Assembly (NCBI RefSeq): GCF_018860665.1
Contig: NZ_JAHKPK010000001.1
Span: forward strand, 1-37,660
Source of the DNA: Pacificibacter marinus
Lineage (GTDB): Bacteria > Pseudomonadota > Alphaproteobacteria > Rhodobacterales > Rhodobacteraceae
DNA length: 37,660 bases
Direction of reading: 5' to 3'
Both the position numbers and the translations under genes were made by a program. Shown in pieces: positions 27,254-36,561 of the stretch (its first letter is position 1; each line of letters starts with the position of its first letter). Below the pieces are notes generated by a model that saw nothing but the letters and a program-made list of their open reading frames with translations, was not told where the DNA came from and did not search any database.

Positions 27254-28435
27254 TTAGATCGCGTTGATCAAGGCTTGTGCCAAATCGGTACGTTCCCACG
27301 AAAAACCGCCATCCGCTTCAGGGGCCCGACCAAAGTGGCCGTAAGCCGCTGTGCGTGCATAGATTGGTTTGTTCAAATCAAGATGAGTGCGAATGCCACG
27401 CGGTGTAAGATCCATAACCTTTGGAATAGCTGCCTCGATCAACGCAGGGTCCGTATCGCCAGTGCCATGCAAATCGGCATAAATCGACAGAGGTGCAGAG
27501 ACGCCAATCGCATAGGACAATTGGATCGTGCAGCGCTTTGCCAAGCCTGCCGCAACGACGTTTTTCGCTAAATAGCGCGCAGCATAGGCCGCAGAACGAT
27601 CCACTTTGGTCGGATCTTTGCCAGAAAACGCACCACCACCATGCGGTGCTGCGCCACCATATGTGTCGACAATGATTTTGCGCCCCGTCAGGCCTGCATC
27701 GCCGTCAGGGCCACCGATGACAAACTTACCTGTTGGGTTCACATGCCACACAGTTTCTGGGGTGATCCAACCTTCAGGCAGGACCTCCAAAATATACGGT
27801 GTGATCAGCTCACGTACATCGGCAGACGACATGGACTCGTCGAGATGCTGCGTCGACAACACGAGCGACGAAATGCCGACAGGCTTGCCGTCACGGTATT
27901 GCACAGACAATTGCGATTTCGCGTCAGGACCCAAGCGTGGCTCAGTGCCGTCTTTGCGCACTTCCGCCAAACGGCGCAAAATCGCGTGAGCATATTGGAT
28001 CGGCGCGGGCATAAGCGCCTCGGTTTCATCTGTCGCGTAGCCGAACATGATACCTTGATCGCCCGCGCCTTCGTCTTTGTCGCCAACTGCATCAACGCCT
28101 TGGGCGATATGGGCCGATTGTTCGTGCAGATAATTGGACACTTTGAGCGTATCCCAATGAAACTTATCTTGCTCATAGCCGATATCGCGCACACAATCGC
28201 GTACGATACCGTCAATTTTGCCCATGTATTCGGTGAGCGTTTCGGGATCAGACAGGCCAACTTCGCCGCCGATCACAACTCGGTCTGTGGTTGCAAATGT
28301 TTCGGCGGCAACCCGTGCTTCGGGTTCTTCGGTCAAAAATGCATCTAGAACGGCATCAGAGATGCGATCGCACACTTTATCCGGGTGGCCTTCGGATACA
28401 GATTCCGAGGTAAAAATATAATCTTTGCGAGACAT
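27254..28435 (-). CDS. metK: S-adenosylmethionine synthase
   Basis: 393 aa. Contains [22 protein letters not shown], the [18 protein letters not shown] block with PPi-binding residues, and FGR near the C-terminus. It makes SAM from methionine and ATP. Its leader carries a SAM/SAH-type riboswitch whose last helix would cover the ribosome binding site, so high SAM should repress translation. It is downstream of lnt in the miaB-phoH-ybeY-corC-lnt series. Confidence 0.98.
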   Translation of the reverse strand: MSRKDYIFTSESVSEGHPDKVCDRISDAVLDAFLTEEPEARVAAETFATTDRVVIGGEVGLSDPETLTEYMGKIDGIVRDCVRDIGYEQDKFHWDTLKVSNYLHEQSAHIAQGVDAVGDKDEGAGDQGIMFGYATDETEALMPAPIQYAHAILRRLAEVRKDGTEPRLGPDAKSQLSVQYRDGKPVGISSLVLSTQHLDESMSSADVRELITPYILEVLPEGWITPETVWHVNPTGKFVIGGPDGDAGLTGRKIIVDTYGGAAPHGGGAFSGKDPTKVDRSAAYAARYLAKNVVAAGLAKRCTIQLSYAIGVSAPLSIYADLHGTGDTDPALIEAAIPKVMDLTPRGIRTHLDLNKPIYARTAAYGHFGRAPEADGGFSWERTDLAQALINAI

Positions 28436-28442
28436 GGGGTGG

Positions 28443-28493
28443 TGCTCCGTTATTTCATGTCGCCCATCACGTCAGGAAGCCGTTGTGGCGGGC
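28443..28493 (-). promoter_or_regulatory. SAM/SAH riboswitch upstream of metK
   Basis: On the minus strand the leader contains CCACAACGGCTTCCTGACG, then AATAACGGAGCA. These are the conserved core and the 3' strand remembered from the SAM/SAH class, found before metK in Rhodobacterales. A P1 stem forms between GCCCGCCAC (28493-28485) and GTGATGGGC (28470-28462), with one mismatch and one wobble. The GGAG at 28448-28445 is the metK Shine-Dalgarno, nine bases before the ATG, and would pair with the CTTCC in the loop to make the pseudoknot. Confidence 0.85.
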
Positions 28494-28531
28494 CGATATG
28501 TTAAGTGCGATATAGCGCGGTCTGGGTCGGG

Positions 28532-30031
28532 TCAAACGGTTTTTCGAAATCGCTCTCTAAGTGGCAACAGCCATGCACATAGCGCAAGAAAGCTTAACAG
28601 TCCCAAAACGACCCGTTCGCCGTGGCGCGCATAGAACGTAGGCGGCAACGGCGCGGGCAGCGGCGCGGTCACAGCCCCCGCCTGCCCCAAAGGGATAAAC
28701 GCTTGAATTCGGCCACGTGCATCAGTGATCGCCGATATGCCAGTATTGGCGGCACGCACCATCGGCAGACCCGTTTCAATCGCGCGAAATCTGGCCTGCG
28801 CAAGGCTTTGCTGTGGCCCTGTGAGGGTGCCGAACCATGCGTCGTTGGTGATTTGCAACAGCCAATCTGGGCGCAAAACACTGCGGGCATCGCGTGGGAA
28901 AATCGCCTCGTAACAGATCAATGGCAGCGCTTTTCCCAAAGCGCCGAAATCGAACAGCAATTCGTCTTGGCCTGCAGAAAAGCCAAAACCGGCTTGCGCC
29001 GTGAACGTACGCAAACCTATGGCGCTCATGAGTTTCGGCAAAGGCATGTATTCACCGAACGGCACCAAATGGCGTTTGTCATAAATTGCTTCAACCGCGC
29101 CATTCGCGCCGATCACTGCCGCAGAATTATACCCCTGAAAGCCCTCAACACGTTGTAGGCCTACGACGGCTTTCGCGGCTCCAGTCCGTTCAGCGACAAG
29201 ATCAAGATAAGTTTCAGCCGCATAAAGCGGTGCAGGCACAGAGGTTTCTGGCCAAATGACCAAATCAGCGCCTTCTGGATCCGACAGTTCCAAAGCGCGA
29301 TCAAAAAAGATCGGGATATAAGCGGGGTCCCATTTGAGATGCTGTGCCGCGTTCGGCTGCACGATTCGCAAACTATGGGTGGTATCCGGTGGCACGGGTT
29401 GATTGAGTTGCCACGTGCCAAGGCCAAACATTGCGGCAAACCCGAACACGGACATCAGCGCCACACGCAGGTTGCGCGCCAAATAAGCCTGAGCGATCAG
29501 CGCGGCCAGACCAAAGGTTAAAACCGTCAAACCGTAAGGCCCAACAAAAGCTGCAATCTGCGCCACGGGGTTGTCGAGCCAAATATAGGCAGGCAAGGCC
29601 CAAGGGAAACCGGTGAACAGATAACCGCGCAACAACTCGGTCAACGACCAAAAGACTGTGAGCGCAAAAAAACCTGCACCAAAGCGTTTGGCACAATAAA
29701 AGGCGACACTCCAAAACAGCGCCAAGCCCCCTGCCATACCGAATAACGCAAAAGGGATCATCCAACCATGGCGCGCAGGTTCAACCAAAAACGGTTCTGC
29801 GATCCAAAAAATCGAGCTTAAAAATGTGCCAAAGCCAAGCCACCAGCCCAGCGCCGCTGCAGCGCGGGGCGTTTTAGCACCTGCCCAAAGGGAGGCACCA
29901 AGACAAAATCCTATCAAAGCAATAGGCCAGGCTTGCACAGGTGCTTGCCCAAGTCCTCCAGTTAGACCAGCAAGAAACGCCATGCTGCGCGGCGCTCGCA
30001 CAGCGCTAAAAAGGCGCTGCGCCGCCGACAT
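28532..30031 (-). CDS. lnt: Apolipoprotein N-acyltransferase
   Basis: 499 aa from the ATG at 30031, which follows the corC stop by one base (TAACATG). Several N-terminal membrane segments (about 15-205) are followed by a periplasmic nitrilase-type domain with the catalytic triad Glu262 (WPETSVPAP), Lys319 (YDKRHLVPFGEY) and Cys373 (ICYEAIFP), then a final hydrophobic segment. It adds the third acyl chain to outer-membrane lipoproteins. The corC-lnt pairing is conserved in proteobacteria. Confidence 0.96.
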   Translation of the reverse strand: MSAAQRLFSAVRAPRSMAFLAGLTGGLGQAPVQAWPIALIGFCLGASLWAGAKTPRAAAALGWWLGFGTFLSSIFWIAEPFLVEPARHGWMIPFALFGMAGGLALFWSVAFYCAKRFGAGFFALTVFWSLTELLRGYLFTGFPWALPAYIWLDNPVAQIAAFVGPYGLTVLTFGLAALIAQAYLARNLRVALMSVFGFAAMFGLGTWQLNQPVPPDTTHSLRIVQPNAAQHLKWDPAYIPIFFDRALELSDPEGADLVIWPETSVPAPLYAAETYLDLVAERTGAAKAVVGLQRVEGFQGYNSAAVIGANGAVEAIYDKRHLVPFGEYMPLPKLMSAIGLRTFTAQAGFGFSAGQDELLFDFGALGKALPLICYEAIFPRDARSVLRPDWLLQITNDAWFGTLTGPQQSLAQARFRAIETGLPMVRAANTGISAITDARGRIQAFIPLGQAGAVTAPLPAPLPPTFYARHGERVVLGLLSFLALCAWLLPLRERFRKTV

Positions 30032-30032
30032 G

Positions 30033-31028
30033 TTAGGCTTGTTCCGTTTCGGGCGTGACAGACAGAACTTGTGCCTTCGGGGCTTTGGCCGCATTGGGCA
30101 AGCGCACACGAATGCGCTTGATCCGGCGCGGGTCTGCATCGATGATTTCGAACTCGGCCCCAGATACATGTGGGATCACCTCGCCGCGCACTGGCACGCG
30201 CCCCGTCAACAAAAACACCAAGCCGCCAAGCGTGTCGATTTCTTCATCGGCGTCGTCTGGCGTCAAGCGCAAGCCAATTTCATTCTCGAACTCATCCATC
30301 GGCGTTTTGGCCAAAGCAACATAAATACCATCGCCCTGTTGTGTCCAATATTCGTCTTCTTCGACGTCATGTTCGTCTTCAATTTCTCCGATCACCTGTT
30401 CGACCAAATCTTCGAGCGTAACCAACCCGTCAACCCCGCCGTATTCATCGATGACCAAGGCCATATGCATACGATCCGATTGCATTTTTGTCAGCAACAC
30501 CCCAATGGGCATCGAAGGCGGCGCATAGATCAACGGACGCAGCATTTTCGACAGATCGAAATCTTCACCCTTGCCATTAAATCCGTGGGTCAGCGCGAAA
30601 TCTTTTAGGTGCACCAGCCCAACAGGCGAATCGAGCGTTCCATCGTACACAGGCAAGCGCGTGTTGCCACTTTCGCGGAACACTTTCACCAGATCATCTT
30701 TTTTGATGTCAGACGGAACGGCCGTCATATCCGCTTTAGGCACAGCCACATCGTCAACCCGCTTAGAACGCAGGTTCATCATGCCCAAACGTTGCAATTG
30801 CACCGGCTCGCGCTGTTGCGGCACCGTTGTGCTGGGCACATCGTGTTCGGATGATGATGAGAATGAAGACAATACACGCCTGATCCAGCTTGGTTTAGAA
30901 GCTTGTGGCACAGGGCCATACACATCAGGTGTGTTTTGCGTCGGGGAGAGGCTCATTTCTGAGAGTCTCTTGGGGTCTGGGCGCGCGCATTGCGCTGCCG
31001 TAGAAGACCCAGGCTCGGTGTCGCCCAT
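30033..31028 (-). CDS. CorC/HlyC-family CBS-domain protein
   Basis: 331 aa from the ATG at 31028 (AAAGGA upstream). A poorly conserved, Ser-rich N-terminus (1-80) precedes two CBS motifs (about 100-215, with RLPVYDGTLD and ALVIDEYGGVDGLVTLEDLVEQVIGEIEDEHD) and a C-terminal CorC_HlyC transporter-associated domain. It lacks the DUF21 membrane domain, so it is a soluble CorC/YbeX-type protein implicated in Mg/Co handling or ribosome biology. It is 42 nt after ybeY and coupled to lnt, as in the ybeZ-ybeY-ybeX-lnt operon of E. coli. Confidence 0.93.
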   Translation of the reverse strand: MGDTEPGSSTAAQCARPDPKRLSEMSLSPTQNTPDVYGPVPQASKPSWIRRVLSSFSSSSEHDVPSTTVPQQREPVQLQRLGMMNLRSKRVDDVAVPKADMTAVPSDIKKDDLVKVFRESGNTRLPVYDGTLDSPVGLVHLKDFALTHGFNGKGEDFDLSKMLRPLIYAPPSMPIGVLLTKMQSDRMHMALVIDEYGGVDGLVTLEDLVEQVIGEIEDEHDVEEDEYWTQQGDGIYVALAKTPMDEFENEIGLRLTPDDADEEIDTLGGLVFLLTGRVPVRGEVIPHVSGAEFEIIDADPRRIKRIRVRLPNAAKAPKAQVLSVTPETEQA

Positions 31029-31070
31029 GCGTCCTTTCCAAAATTGATAGCCGAAATGCGGCCTAGTGCC

Positions 31071-31565
31071 CTAATATGGGTCAGGTATACCTAAAGTTTC
31101 AAGTAGTTCTGTCTCAAGTTGTTCCATTAGCGCTGCATCTGCATCACTTATGTGATCATAACCCAGCAAATGTAGTATTCCATGCACAATCAAATGTGTC
31201 ACATGGTGCTCGAATGGCTTGCCTGCTTCACGTGCTTCCGCGTCGCATGTGTCGTAAGAAATCGCGATATCGCCCAACTCGATGGCACCAAACACATCGG
31301 CCTCAGGCACATCGGGGACACAGCCCTCATCTGCGCCACGCTCGAGAGCAGGCCAAGACAGCACATTGGTGGCCTTATCCTTTTCACGAAAATCCGCGTT
31401 CAGCTCTTGGATGCGCATATCATCGCAAGCCAAAACAGAGACCTCGCACTCATCAGGATCGAGACCCAAACGCGCGCAGATCGCGTTCATGGCCACACTG
31501 GAAATGGCCGCCAGGTCGAGCGCCGCGTCCCAGCGGGCATCGGCGATATCAATGTCTATTTGCAT
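31071..31565 (-). CDS. ybeY: Endoribonuclease YbeY (16S rRNA maturation factor)
   Basis: 164 aa from the ATG at 31565, with AGGG ten bases upstream; a TTG two codons earlier is possible. The zinc motif H128-x3-H132-x5-H138 in HGILHLLGYDH defines the family. It acts in 16S rRNA 3'-end processing and ribosome quality control. It lies between phoH and corC in the conserved order. Confidence 0.97.
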   Translation of the reverse strand: MQIDIDIADARWDAALDLAAISSVAMNAICARLGLDPDECEVSVLACDDMRIQELNADFREKDKATNVLSWPALERGADEGCVPDVPEADVFGAIELGDIAISYDTCDAEAREAGKPFEHHVTHLIVHGILHLLGYDHISDADAALMEQLETELLETLGIPDPY

Positions 31566-31642
31566 ATGCAAAGTGCCCTATGTTCAAACTCAATTGGCGC
31601 ACCAAACCCGCCGCGCGTGGCACCTTGCCCCCAACAGCCTGC

Positions 31643-32752
31643 TTACTTTGCCTCATCAGCCTCATAGGCTTCAATGATTGCCGCCACAAGCGGATGGCGC
31701 ACCACATCTTTCGAGGAGAAGTAATTGAACGAAACTTTTTTAACGCCAGCCAAAACCCGTTCAGCGTCGCGCAAACCCGAAGCCATGCCCCGCGGCAAAT
31801 CGATTTGCGTGCGATCCCCCGTGATGACCATACGCGAGCCTTCGCCCAGACGGGTCAAAAACATCTTCATCTGCATCGTGGTGGCGTTTTGGGCCTCATC
31901 CAATACCACAAAAGCACGACTTAAAGTGCGGCCACGCATGAACGCCAGCGGCGCGATTTCGATGGTTTTTTCTTCTTTAAGCTTGGCGATCAATTTGGCC
32001 GGTAAAAAGTCATCCAAAGCATCATAAAGCGGCTGCATGTAGGGATCGACTTTTTCACCCATATCACCAGGCAAAAACCCCAAACGCTCGCCCGCTTCCA
32101 CAGCTGGACGCGAAAGAATGATCTTGTCCACATGACCGTTGATGAACATGTTCACACCAACAGCCACAGCCAGATAGGTTTTGCCCGTCCCCGCAGGCCC
32201 GATGCCAAAAGCCAATTCGTTGTTGTACAGGCTTTCCACATAGGCCTTTTGCGCTTGGGTGCGCGGTTCAATGGTTTTCTTGCGGGTTTTAATCTCGGAC
32301 CCTGTACCCTTGAACATCTCGATTTGATCGGCAGGAAATGCACCGTCACCACGGCGCGCATCAGCTTTGCCAGATTGGGCTTTGCTGCCTTTGCCCATGC
32401 GAATGGTTCCAGCAATCTCGCCCTCGTCGATATCGCGTCCAGCGTCCAATTTGAGATAAAGCTCTGTGAGGGTTGAACAGGCCAATGCGCGAGGGTCTTC
32501 CTCGCCCATCACGGCCAAGATATTCCCGCGCCGTACAATTTGAACCGAAAGATTGGTTTCGATCTGCGCCAAATTGCGATCGTATTCGCCGCACAGATCA
32601 ATAAGCGATCGGTTATCGTCAAACTCAAGCAGAGTTTCAAAACCGTTGTCTTGTGTTCGCGGGGGTGTCAGCACGCTGGTGGCCAAATGTCTCTCCGACT
32701 CTAAAGGGCTATGTTCCAATGGTGCCAAGGGATTGTGGTCAGCGCAAGCCAT
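31643..32752 (-). CDS. phoH: PhoH-family ATPase (YbeZ-like)
   Basis: 369 aa. Walker A GPAGTGKT (185-192), Walker B VVLDEAQN, and the late MVITGDRTQIDLPRG block define the PhoH domain; a KH-like segment lies around 60-110. A Gly/Lys-rich linker (120-160) separates the two. The PhoH/YbeZ-YbeY pair works in RNA metabolism; the older link to phosphate starvation is not supported by anything visible here. ybeY follows 77 nt downstream. Confidence 0.95.
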   Translation of the reverse strand: MACADHNPLAPLEHSPLESERHLATSVLTPPRTQDNGFETLLEFDDNRSLIDLCGEYDRNLAQIETNLSVQIVRRGNILAVMGEEDPRALACSTLTELYLKLDAGRDIDEGEIAGTIRMGKGSKAQSGKADARRGDGAFPADQIEMFKGTGSEIKTRKKTIEPRTQAQKAYVESLYNNELAFGIGPAGTGKTYLAVAVGVNMFINGHVDKIILSRPAVEAGERLGFLPGDMGEKVDPYMQPLYDALDDFLPAKLIAKLKEEKTIEIAPLAFMRGRTLSRAFVVLDEAQNATTMQMKMFLTRLGEGSRMVITGDRTQIDLPRGMASGLRDAERVLAGVKKVSFNYFSSKDVVRHPLVAAIIEAYEADEAK

Positions 32753-32830
32753 GATACAAAATATTCACACAGTCGCGCAAAGTTTGGCGCATCCTTAATC
32801 ACTGTGATGGCGCAATGTTTCGTTAAAATC

Positions 32831-32861
32831 AAAAAAAAGCCGCCCCAAAAGGAGCGGCTTT
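32831..32861 (-). terminator. Rho-independent terminator after the lipoprotein gene
   Basis: On the minus strand AAAGCCGCTCC pairs with GGGGCGGCTTT (one wobble) around TTTT, followed by TTTTT. It isolates the envelope pair from phoH. Confidence 0.9.
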
Positions 32862-32883
32862 GAAAATCTTAACGGTTAGATCG

Positions 32884-33216
32884 TTAGATAGGGTCACCAA
32901 AGACGGACCCAGACTTATACGGACCAATCGCTGTGTTTGGCTCAGCGGACCCAGAACAAACTGGTTTGCCGTATTTATCAACGCGTGGGGACAAGTAGCC
33001 CTCGACACCATCATCGATGATCCAGTGGTCACACCCGATTGGGTCGATCCAAATACCCGCCTGCAATTGAGACAAGTGTTTGGAATCAAATCCGCGATCG
33101 ACTGTTTTGTCTTGCTTGCTGCCGAAGGCAGCGCCCGCACTTTCAGTCACAACGTTTTCACAGGCTGACAAGGAAACAGCGACACCAAGAATGGCAATAA
33201 CTTTGATAGCTTTCAT
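32884..33216 (-). CDS. Small lipoprotein sharing a module with the adjacent OmpA-domain protein
   Basis: 110 aa. The signal peptide ends in a lipobox LSAC with Cys19 as the likely acylated residue, followed by Glu, so it is probably not retained in the inner membrane. Residues 55-87 carry a module IWIDPxGCxHWxxDDGVEGYxxxxVDxxGxPxC. The same module, with 21 of 33 residues identical and no gaps, occurs in the OmpA-domain protein encoded 11 nt upstream. The two conserved cysteines (62, 87) could form a disulfide. I do not recognise a named family. The gene is second in a two-gene operon ended by a strong terminator; GGAG precedes its ATG. Confidence 0.85.
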   Translation of the reverse strand: MKAIKVIAILGVAVSLSACENVVTESAGAAFGSKQDKTVDRGFDSKHLSQLQAGIWIDPIGCDHWIIDDGVEGYLSPRVDKYGKPVCSGSAEPNTAIGPYKSGSVFGDPI

Positions 33217-33227
33217 TCTTTCGCTCC

Positions 33228-33800
33228 TTACTTGATGCAGATAATTTCAACGCGACGGTTTTTTTGCATGCCTGCACTCGTCCCGTTAGACGCGATTGGC
33301 ATACGCTCACCATACCCACGAACGTCCGCGATACGCGCGCCTGTGCTTGCTGCGATTTTTGCAACTGCGTTGGCACGATTATAGCTGAGACGCATGTTGT
33401 ATTCGTCTGATGCACGGCTGTCTGTGTGACCGATAATTGTGTAGGCTGTTGCCCCCGCTTGCGCGAAGAAGTCAGTCAAACGCTTGCGACCTGCTGCAGA
33501 AATTGAATACTTATCTGTTGCGAACAATTGGTCTGAATTCATAACAGCACAGGCCTGAACGGGGTGACATGTTGGGTTGCCCTGACGGTCAACCTTAAGA
33601 TCCATGTACCCCTCAACGCCGTCATCCATAACCCAATGCTCACACCCATCTGGGTCAATCCAGATGGTTGGTGCATAGCGTTCGCCATTCACAGTACCGG
33701 AAATTACTTGTGCCTGCGCGGCAGTTCCAACGAAAGCCGTGGCGGCGATCAAAGAGCCCGCAAGTACTGCTCGTCCTTTAGAAAGAAGTTCGTTTACCAC
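33228..33800 (-). CDS. OmpA-domain outer-membrane/periplasmic protein
   Basis: 190 aa with a GTG start (33800) supported by GGGAG nine bases upstream. A signal peptide (1-30, ending AQA) is followed by the IWIDPDGCEHW...DDGVEGY module (46-78, cysteines 53 and 78) shared with the lipoprotein downstream. A C-terminal OmpA/MotB peptidoglycan-binding domain then covers about 90-190 (IIGHTDSRASDEYNMRLSYNRANAV, then GYGERMP and NRRVEI). No beta-barrel is present. It probably anchors to peptidoglycan in the periplasm. A promoter is proposed at 33894-33921. Confidence 0.9.
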   Translation of the reverse strand: MVNELLSKGRAVLAGSLIAATAFVGTAAQAQVISGTVNGERYAPTIWIDPDGCEHWVMDDGVEGYMDLKVDRQGNPTCHPVQACAVMNSDQLFATDKYSISAAGRKRLTDFFAQAGATAYTIIGHTDSRASDEYNMRLSYNRANAVAKIAASTGARIADVRGYGERMPIASNGTSAGMQKNRRVEIICIK

Positions 33801-33893
33801 GTCTTCAGTCTCCCTTGTTAACGCTTTCAGAGTATTTTACTTTACACCCTAACATAAACCACGTTTTGGCGCCCTACTCACAAATATAGCGAT

Positions 33894-33921
33894 AGGATAG
33901 CAAACTTCGTGGAATTGTGAA
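33894..33921 (-). promoter_or_regulatory. Probable promoter of the OmpA/lipoprotein pair
   Basis: On the minus strand TTCACA and TATCCT are separated by 16 bases, about 95 bases before the GTG start. Confidence 0.4.
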
Positions 33922-34057
33922 GAAAATTCCCCACATATTGTGCTGATACTCGCAACGATCACTAAAATCGAGACACATTGTCGACGTTACGTAAAGCATC
34001 GAGACCTTTTTTTCAGCACCCCGCCGTAAAAACGCCGACTTCGTGATAAGGCTGTGA

Positions 34058-35419
34058 TCAACCGATCAACTTGCCTTCTAAAGAGTTCGTTTTGCTTTGG
34101 GTGATTCTCACGGTGCGAATATCGCCAATTTCCACGCCCTCAACAGGGGCGTGAACGGCATGTAGATACTCAGATTTCCCGATCATTTGCCCTTCAAGGC
34201 GGCCTTTTTTCTCGAATAACACAGACACATCGCGGCCAACCATGCTTTCTTGGAAAGCATATTGTTGCTCAGAAATCAGCGATTGCAAGCGGTGAAGGCG
34301 CTCCATGGCCACGTCATGCTCGACCATTTTATCGTCTTTTTCTGCAGCCGGCGTGCCAGGACGTGGAGAGTATTTGAATGAGTAAGCCGAGGCATAGCCC
34401 ACCTCACGCACAAGCGCCATGGTGTCTTCAAAATCTTGGTCGGTCTCGCCCGGAAATCCGACAATAAAATCGCCCGACAAAGCCATATCAGGGCGCGCCT
34501 CGCGCATACGTTCCATCAGGCGAATGTACTGTTCGGCCGTATGCTTGCGGTTCATCGCTTTTAGAATTTTGTTTGATCCAGATTGCACCGGCAGATGCAG
34601 GTACGGCATCAACTTATCGCAATCGCCATGCGCTGCGATAAGGTCGTCCTCCATATCATTGGGATGTGATGTGGTGAAACGAATGCGCTCCAACCCGTCG
34701 ACTTTCGCCAAATTGCGAATGAGCTTTGCCAATCCCCATGTGTCTTTTGACCCGCCAGAGACCTGCCCATGATAGGCATTAACATTCTGGCCCAAAAGCG
34801 TAATTTCTCGCACACCGCGTTCAACCAGATCTTGCGCTTCACGCAAAACGCGGTCCGCAGGGCGCGACACTTCGGCCCCGCGCGTGTATGGCACAACGCA
34901 AAAAGCGCAAAATTTATCGCAGCCTTCTTGCACCGTCAAAAATGCCGCTGGCGCACGGCGCGCTTTGGGACGATTGGGCATAGCGGAAAATTTATCGACC
35001 TCTGGAAAATCCGTATCGACAGCCGTGACACCATTACCCACTTTGGCTTCCAGCTCAGGCAAACGATGATAAGCCTGCGAGCCCACAACCAAATCCACCA
35101 GCGGCTGACGTCGAATGATTTCTTCGCCCTCAGCTTGTGCCACACAGCCCGCAACACCGACTTTCAAATTCGGGTTCGCCAGCTTGATGTCTTTATAGCG
35201 TCCAAGGTCTGAATAGACTTTTTCGGCCGCTTTCTCGCGAATGTGACAGGTGTTGAGCAAAATCATGTCAGCCTCTTCAGGGCTGCTGACCTCGGTATAT
35301 CCCGACCCACCGAGCGCTTCGACCATGCGCTCGGAATCGTAAACGTTCATCTGGCAGCCGTAGGTTTTTACGAACAGCTTTTTGAGTTCAGCTTTTGTAT
35401 CAGCCTTGGGGTCAGACAT
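34058..35419 (-). CDS. miaB: tRNA-2-methylthio-N6-dimethylallyladenosine synthase
   Basis: 453 aa. The MTTase N-terminal domain has cysteines 22 ([12 protein letters not shown]), 58 (NTCHIREKA) and 92 (AGCVAQ). The radical-SAM cluster is C167-x3-C171-x2-C174 ([10 protein letters not shown]), and a C-terminal TRAM domain follows (about 385-445). It adds the methylthio group to i6A37 of tRNAs. It heads the minus-strand series; in many proteobacteria miaB directly precedes phoH, whereas here the two envelope genes intervene. Confidence 0.98.
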   Translation of the reverse strand: MSDPKADTKAELKKLFVKTYGCQMNVYDSERMVEALGGSGYTEVSSPEEADMILLNTCHIREKAAEKVYSDLGRYKDIKLANPNLKVGVAGCVAQAEGEEIIRRQPLVDLVVGSQAYHRLPELEAKVGNGVTAVDTDFPEVDKFSAMPNRPKARRAPAAFLTVQEGCDKFCAFCVVPYTRGAEVSRPADRVLREAQDLVERGVREITLLGQNVNAYHGQVSGGSKDTWGLAKLIRNLAKVDGLERIRFTTSHPNDMEDDLIAAHGDCDKLMPYLHLPVQSGSNKILKAMNRKHTAEQYIRLMERMREARPDMALSGDFIVGFPGETDQDFEDTMALVREVGYASAYSFKYSPRPGTPAAEKDDKMVEHDVAMERLHRLQSLISEQQYAFQESMVGRDVSVLFEKKGRLEGQMIGKSEYLHAVHAPVEGVEIGDIRTVRITQSKTNSLEGKLIG

Positions 35420-35657
35420 GCTATTGATCCATGCGTTTAGGAGGTGTATTTGCTGCGCCTAGCTACACAAAAGCGCGCCACCTTGCAATCCACTGTACGC
35501 GCGGCCAATCTGGCCATCAGCGCACAATAGCTGACCTGTGATATCCATATGCCAAAGATTGCGCCAAAGATTGCCTCTCTAACGCTTGCAATCCTATGTT
35601 GTTCATGGCTTTTTTACCGAAAACGGCAACACTACGATGTGGTGTGCAGGAGACATG

Positions 35658-36518
35658 ATGCGTTTTGACAGTTTAGAGATTTTTCTAAAGAGCGGCACAG
35701 ACGCTTTGGCCAAAGGGCCAGTGGCGATCATTTTTGCCGAAGACCTGATCGAGGTCGACACATCTGTGCGCCATCATTTGTCTTTGGGGTTCAAGTCGTT
35801 GATCCTGTTTGGCCCTGAGACAATGACCTTGCCGCCGGCCGTTGAATTGAAAATTCATCGTGTCACTTACGACACCCGCGCGCCAAATATGTTGACCAAC
35901 GCCGTCAACGCCCTCATCAAAGCGGCTCCCGACATATGGATGTACTACTGCTACAACGCTGAATATCTATTCTATCCGTTTTGTGAAAATCGGACTATCG
36001 GCGACATGTTGACCTTTCATACAGAAGAGCGCCGCTTTGGGATGCTCACCTATGTGGTAGACTTATATGCGGGCGATTTGGATGAGGCCCCCAACGCCGT
36101 CTCTTTGGAAGACGCACATTTGGATAAATCCGGCTACTATGCTTTGGGCCGCTCAAGCACCGATGGACCCAAAGAACGACAGCTCGACTTTTTCGGCGGA
36201 CTGCGGTGGCGGTTTGAAGAACACATGCCCGCCGCGCGGCGTCGTATTGATCGCATCGCTATTTTCAAATCCCAAATAGGGTTGGAACTGCGCGAAGACC
36301 ACACATTCAACATGGAAGAATACAACACATTTTCGTGCCCATGGCACCACAACATCACCGCAGCCATCGGCAGCTTTCGCACAGCAAAAGCGCTGAAAGC
36401 CAACGCGGGGTCCGCGTTTGATATCCACACCTTCCGCTGGCACAACTCCGTCGAATTCGAATGGCACTCACAACAGCTGTTGGATTTGGGACTGATGGAA
36501 CCGGGACAGTGGTTTTAA
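35658..36518 (+). CDS. Glycosyltransferase-like protein of uncertain family
   Basis: 286 aa from the second ATG (35658), which has AGGAG five bases upstream; an ATG one codon earlier and a TTG at 35586 are alternatives. The layout resembles GT2-type enzymes of the Glyco_tranf_2_4 kind. An N-terminal alpha/beta segment (GPVAIIFAEDLIEV, GFKSLILFGP) is followed by a WMYYCYNAEYLFYPF segment where such enzymes show a D-x-D-E-F-L-x-x-P metal site, then FGMLTYVVDLYAGD, and a C-terminal HNSVEFEWHSQQLLDLG. The acidic metal-binding residues are not in place, so activity is doubtful. No signal peptide. It lies next to IS debris, away from the polysaccharide genes. Confidence 0.6.
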   Translation: MRFDSLEIFLKSGTDALAKGPVAIIFAEDLIEVDTSVRHHLSLGFKSLILFGPETMTLPPAVELKIHRVTYDTRAPNMLTNAVNALIKAAPDIWMYYCYNAEYLFYPFCENRTIGDMLTFHTEERRFGMLTYVVDLYAGDLDEAPNAVSLEDAHLDKSGYYALGRSSTDGPKERQLDFFGGLRWRFEEHMPAARRRIDRIAIFKSQIGLELREDHTFNMEEYNTFSCPWHHNITAAIGSFRTAKALKANAGSAFDIHTFRWHNSVEFEWHSQQLLDLGLMEPGQWF

Positions 36519-36561
36519 GTCCCCGCATTCTACTGTTTTGACATGTTTTATTGTCTCAACC

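Noticed and set aside
35431-35541. 36-codon ORF and a strong AGGAGGT at about 35439-35445
   Set aside because: The AGGAGGT lies inside the short ORF rather than before it, and a second frame from a TTG gives only 26 codons. Neither resembles a known leader peptide; probably chance in the miaB upstream region.
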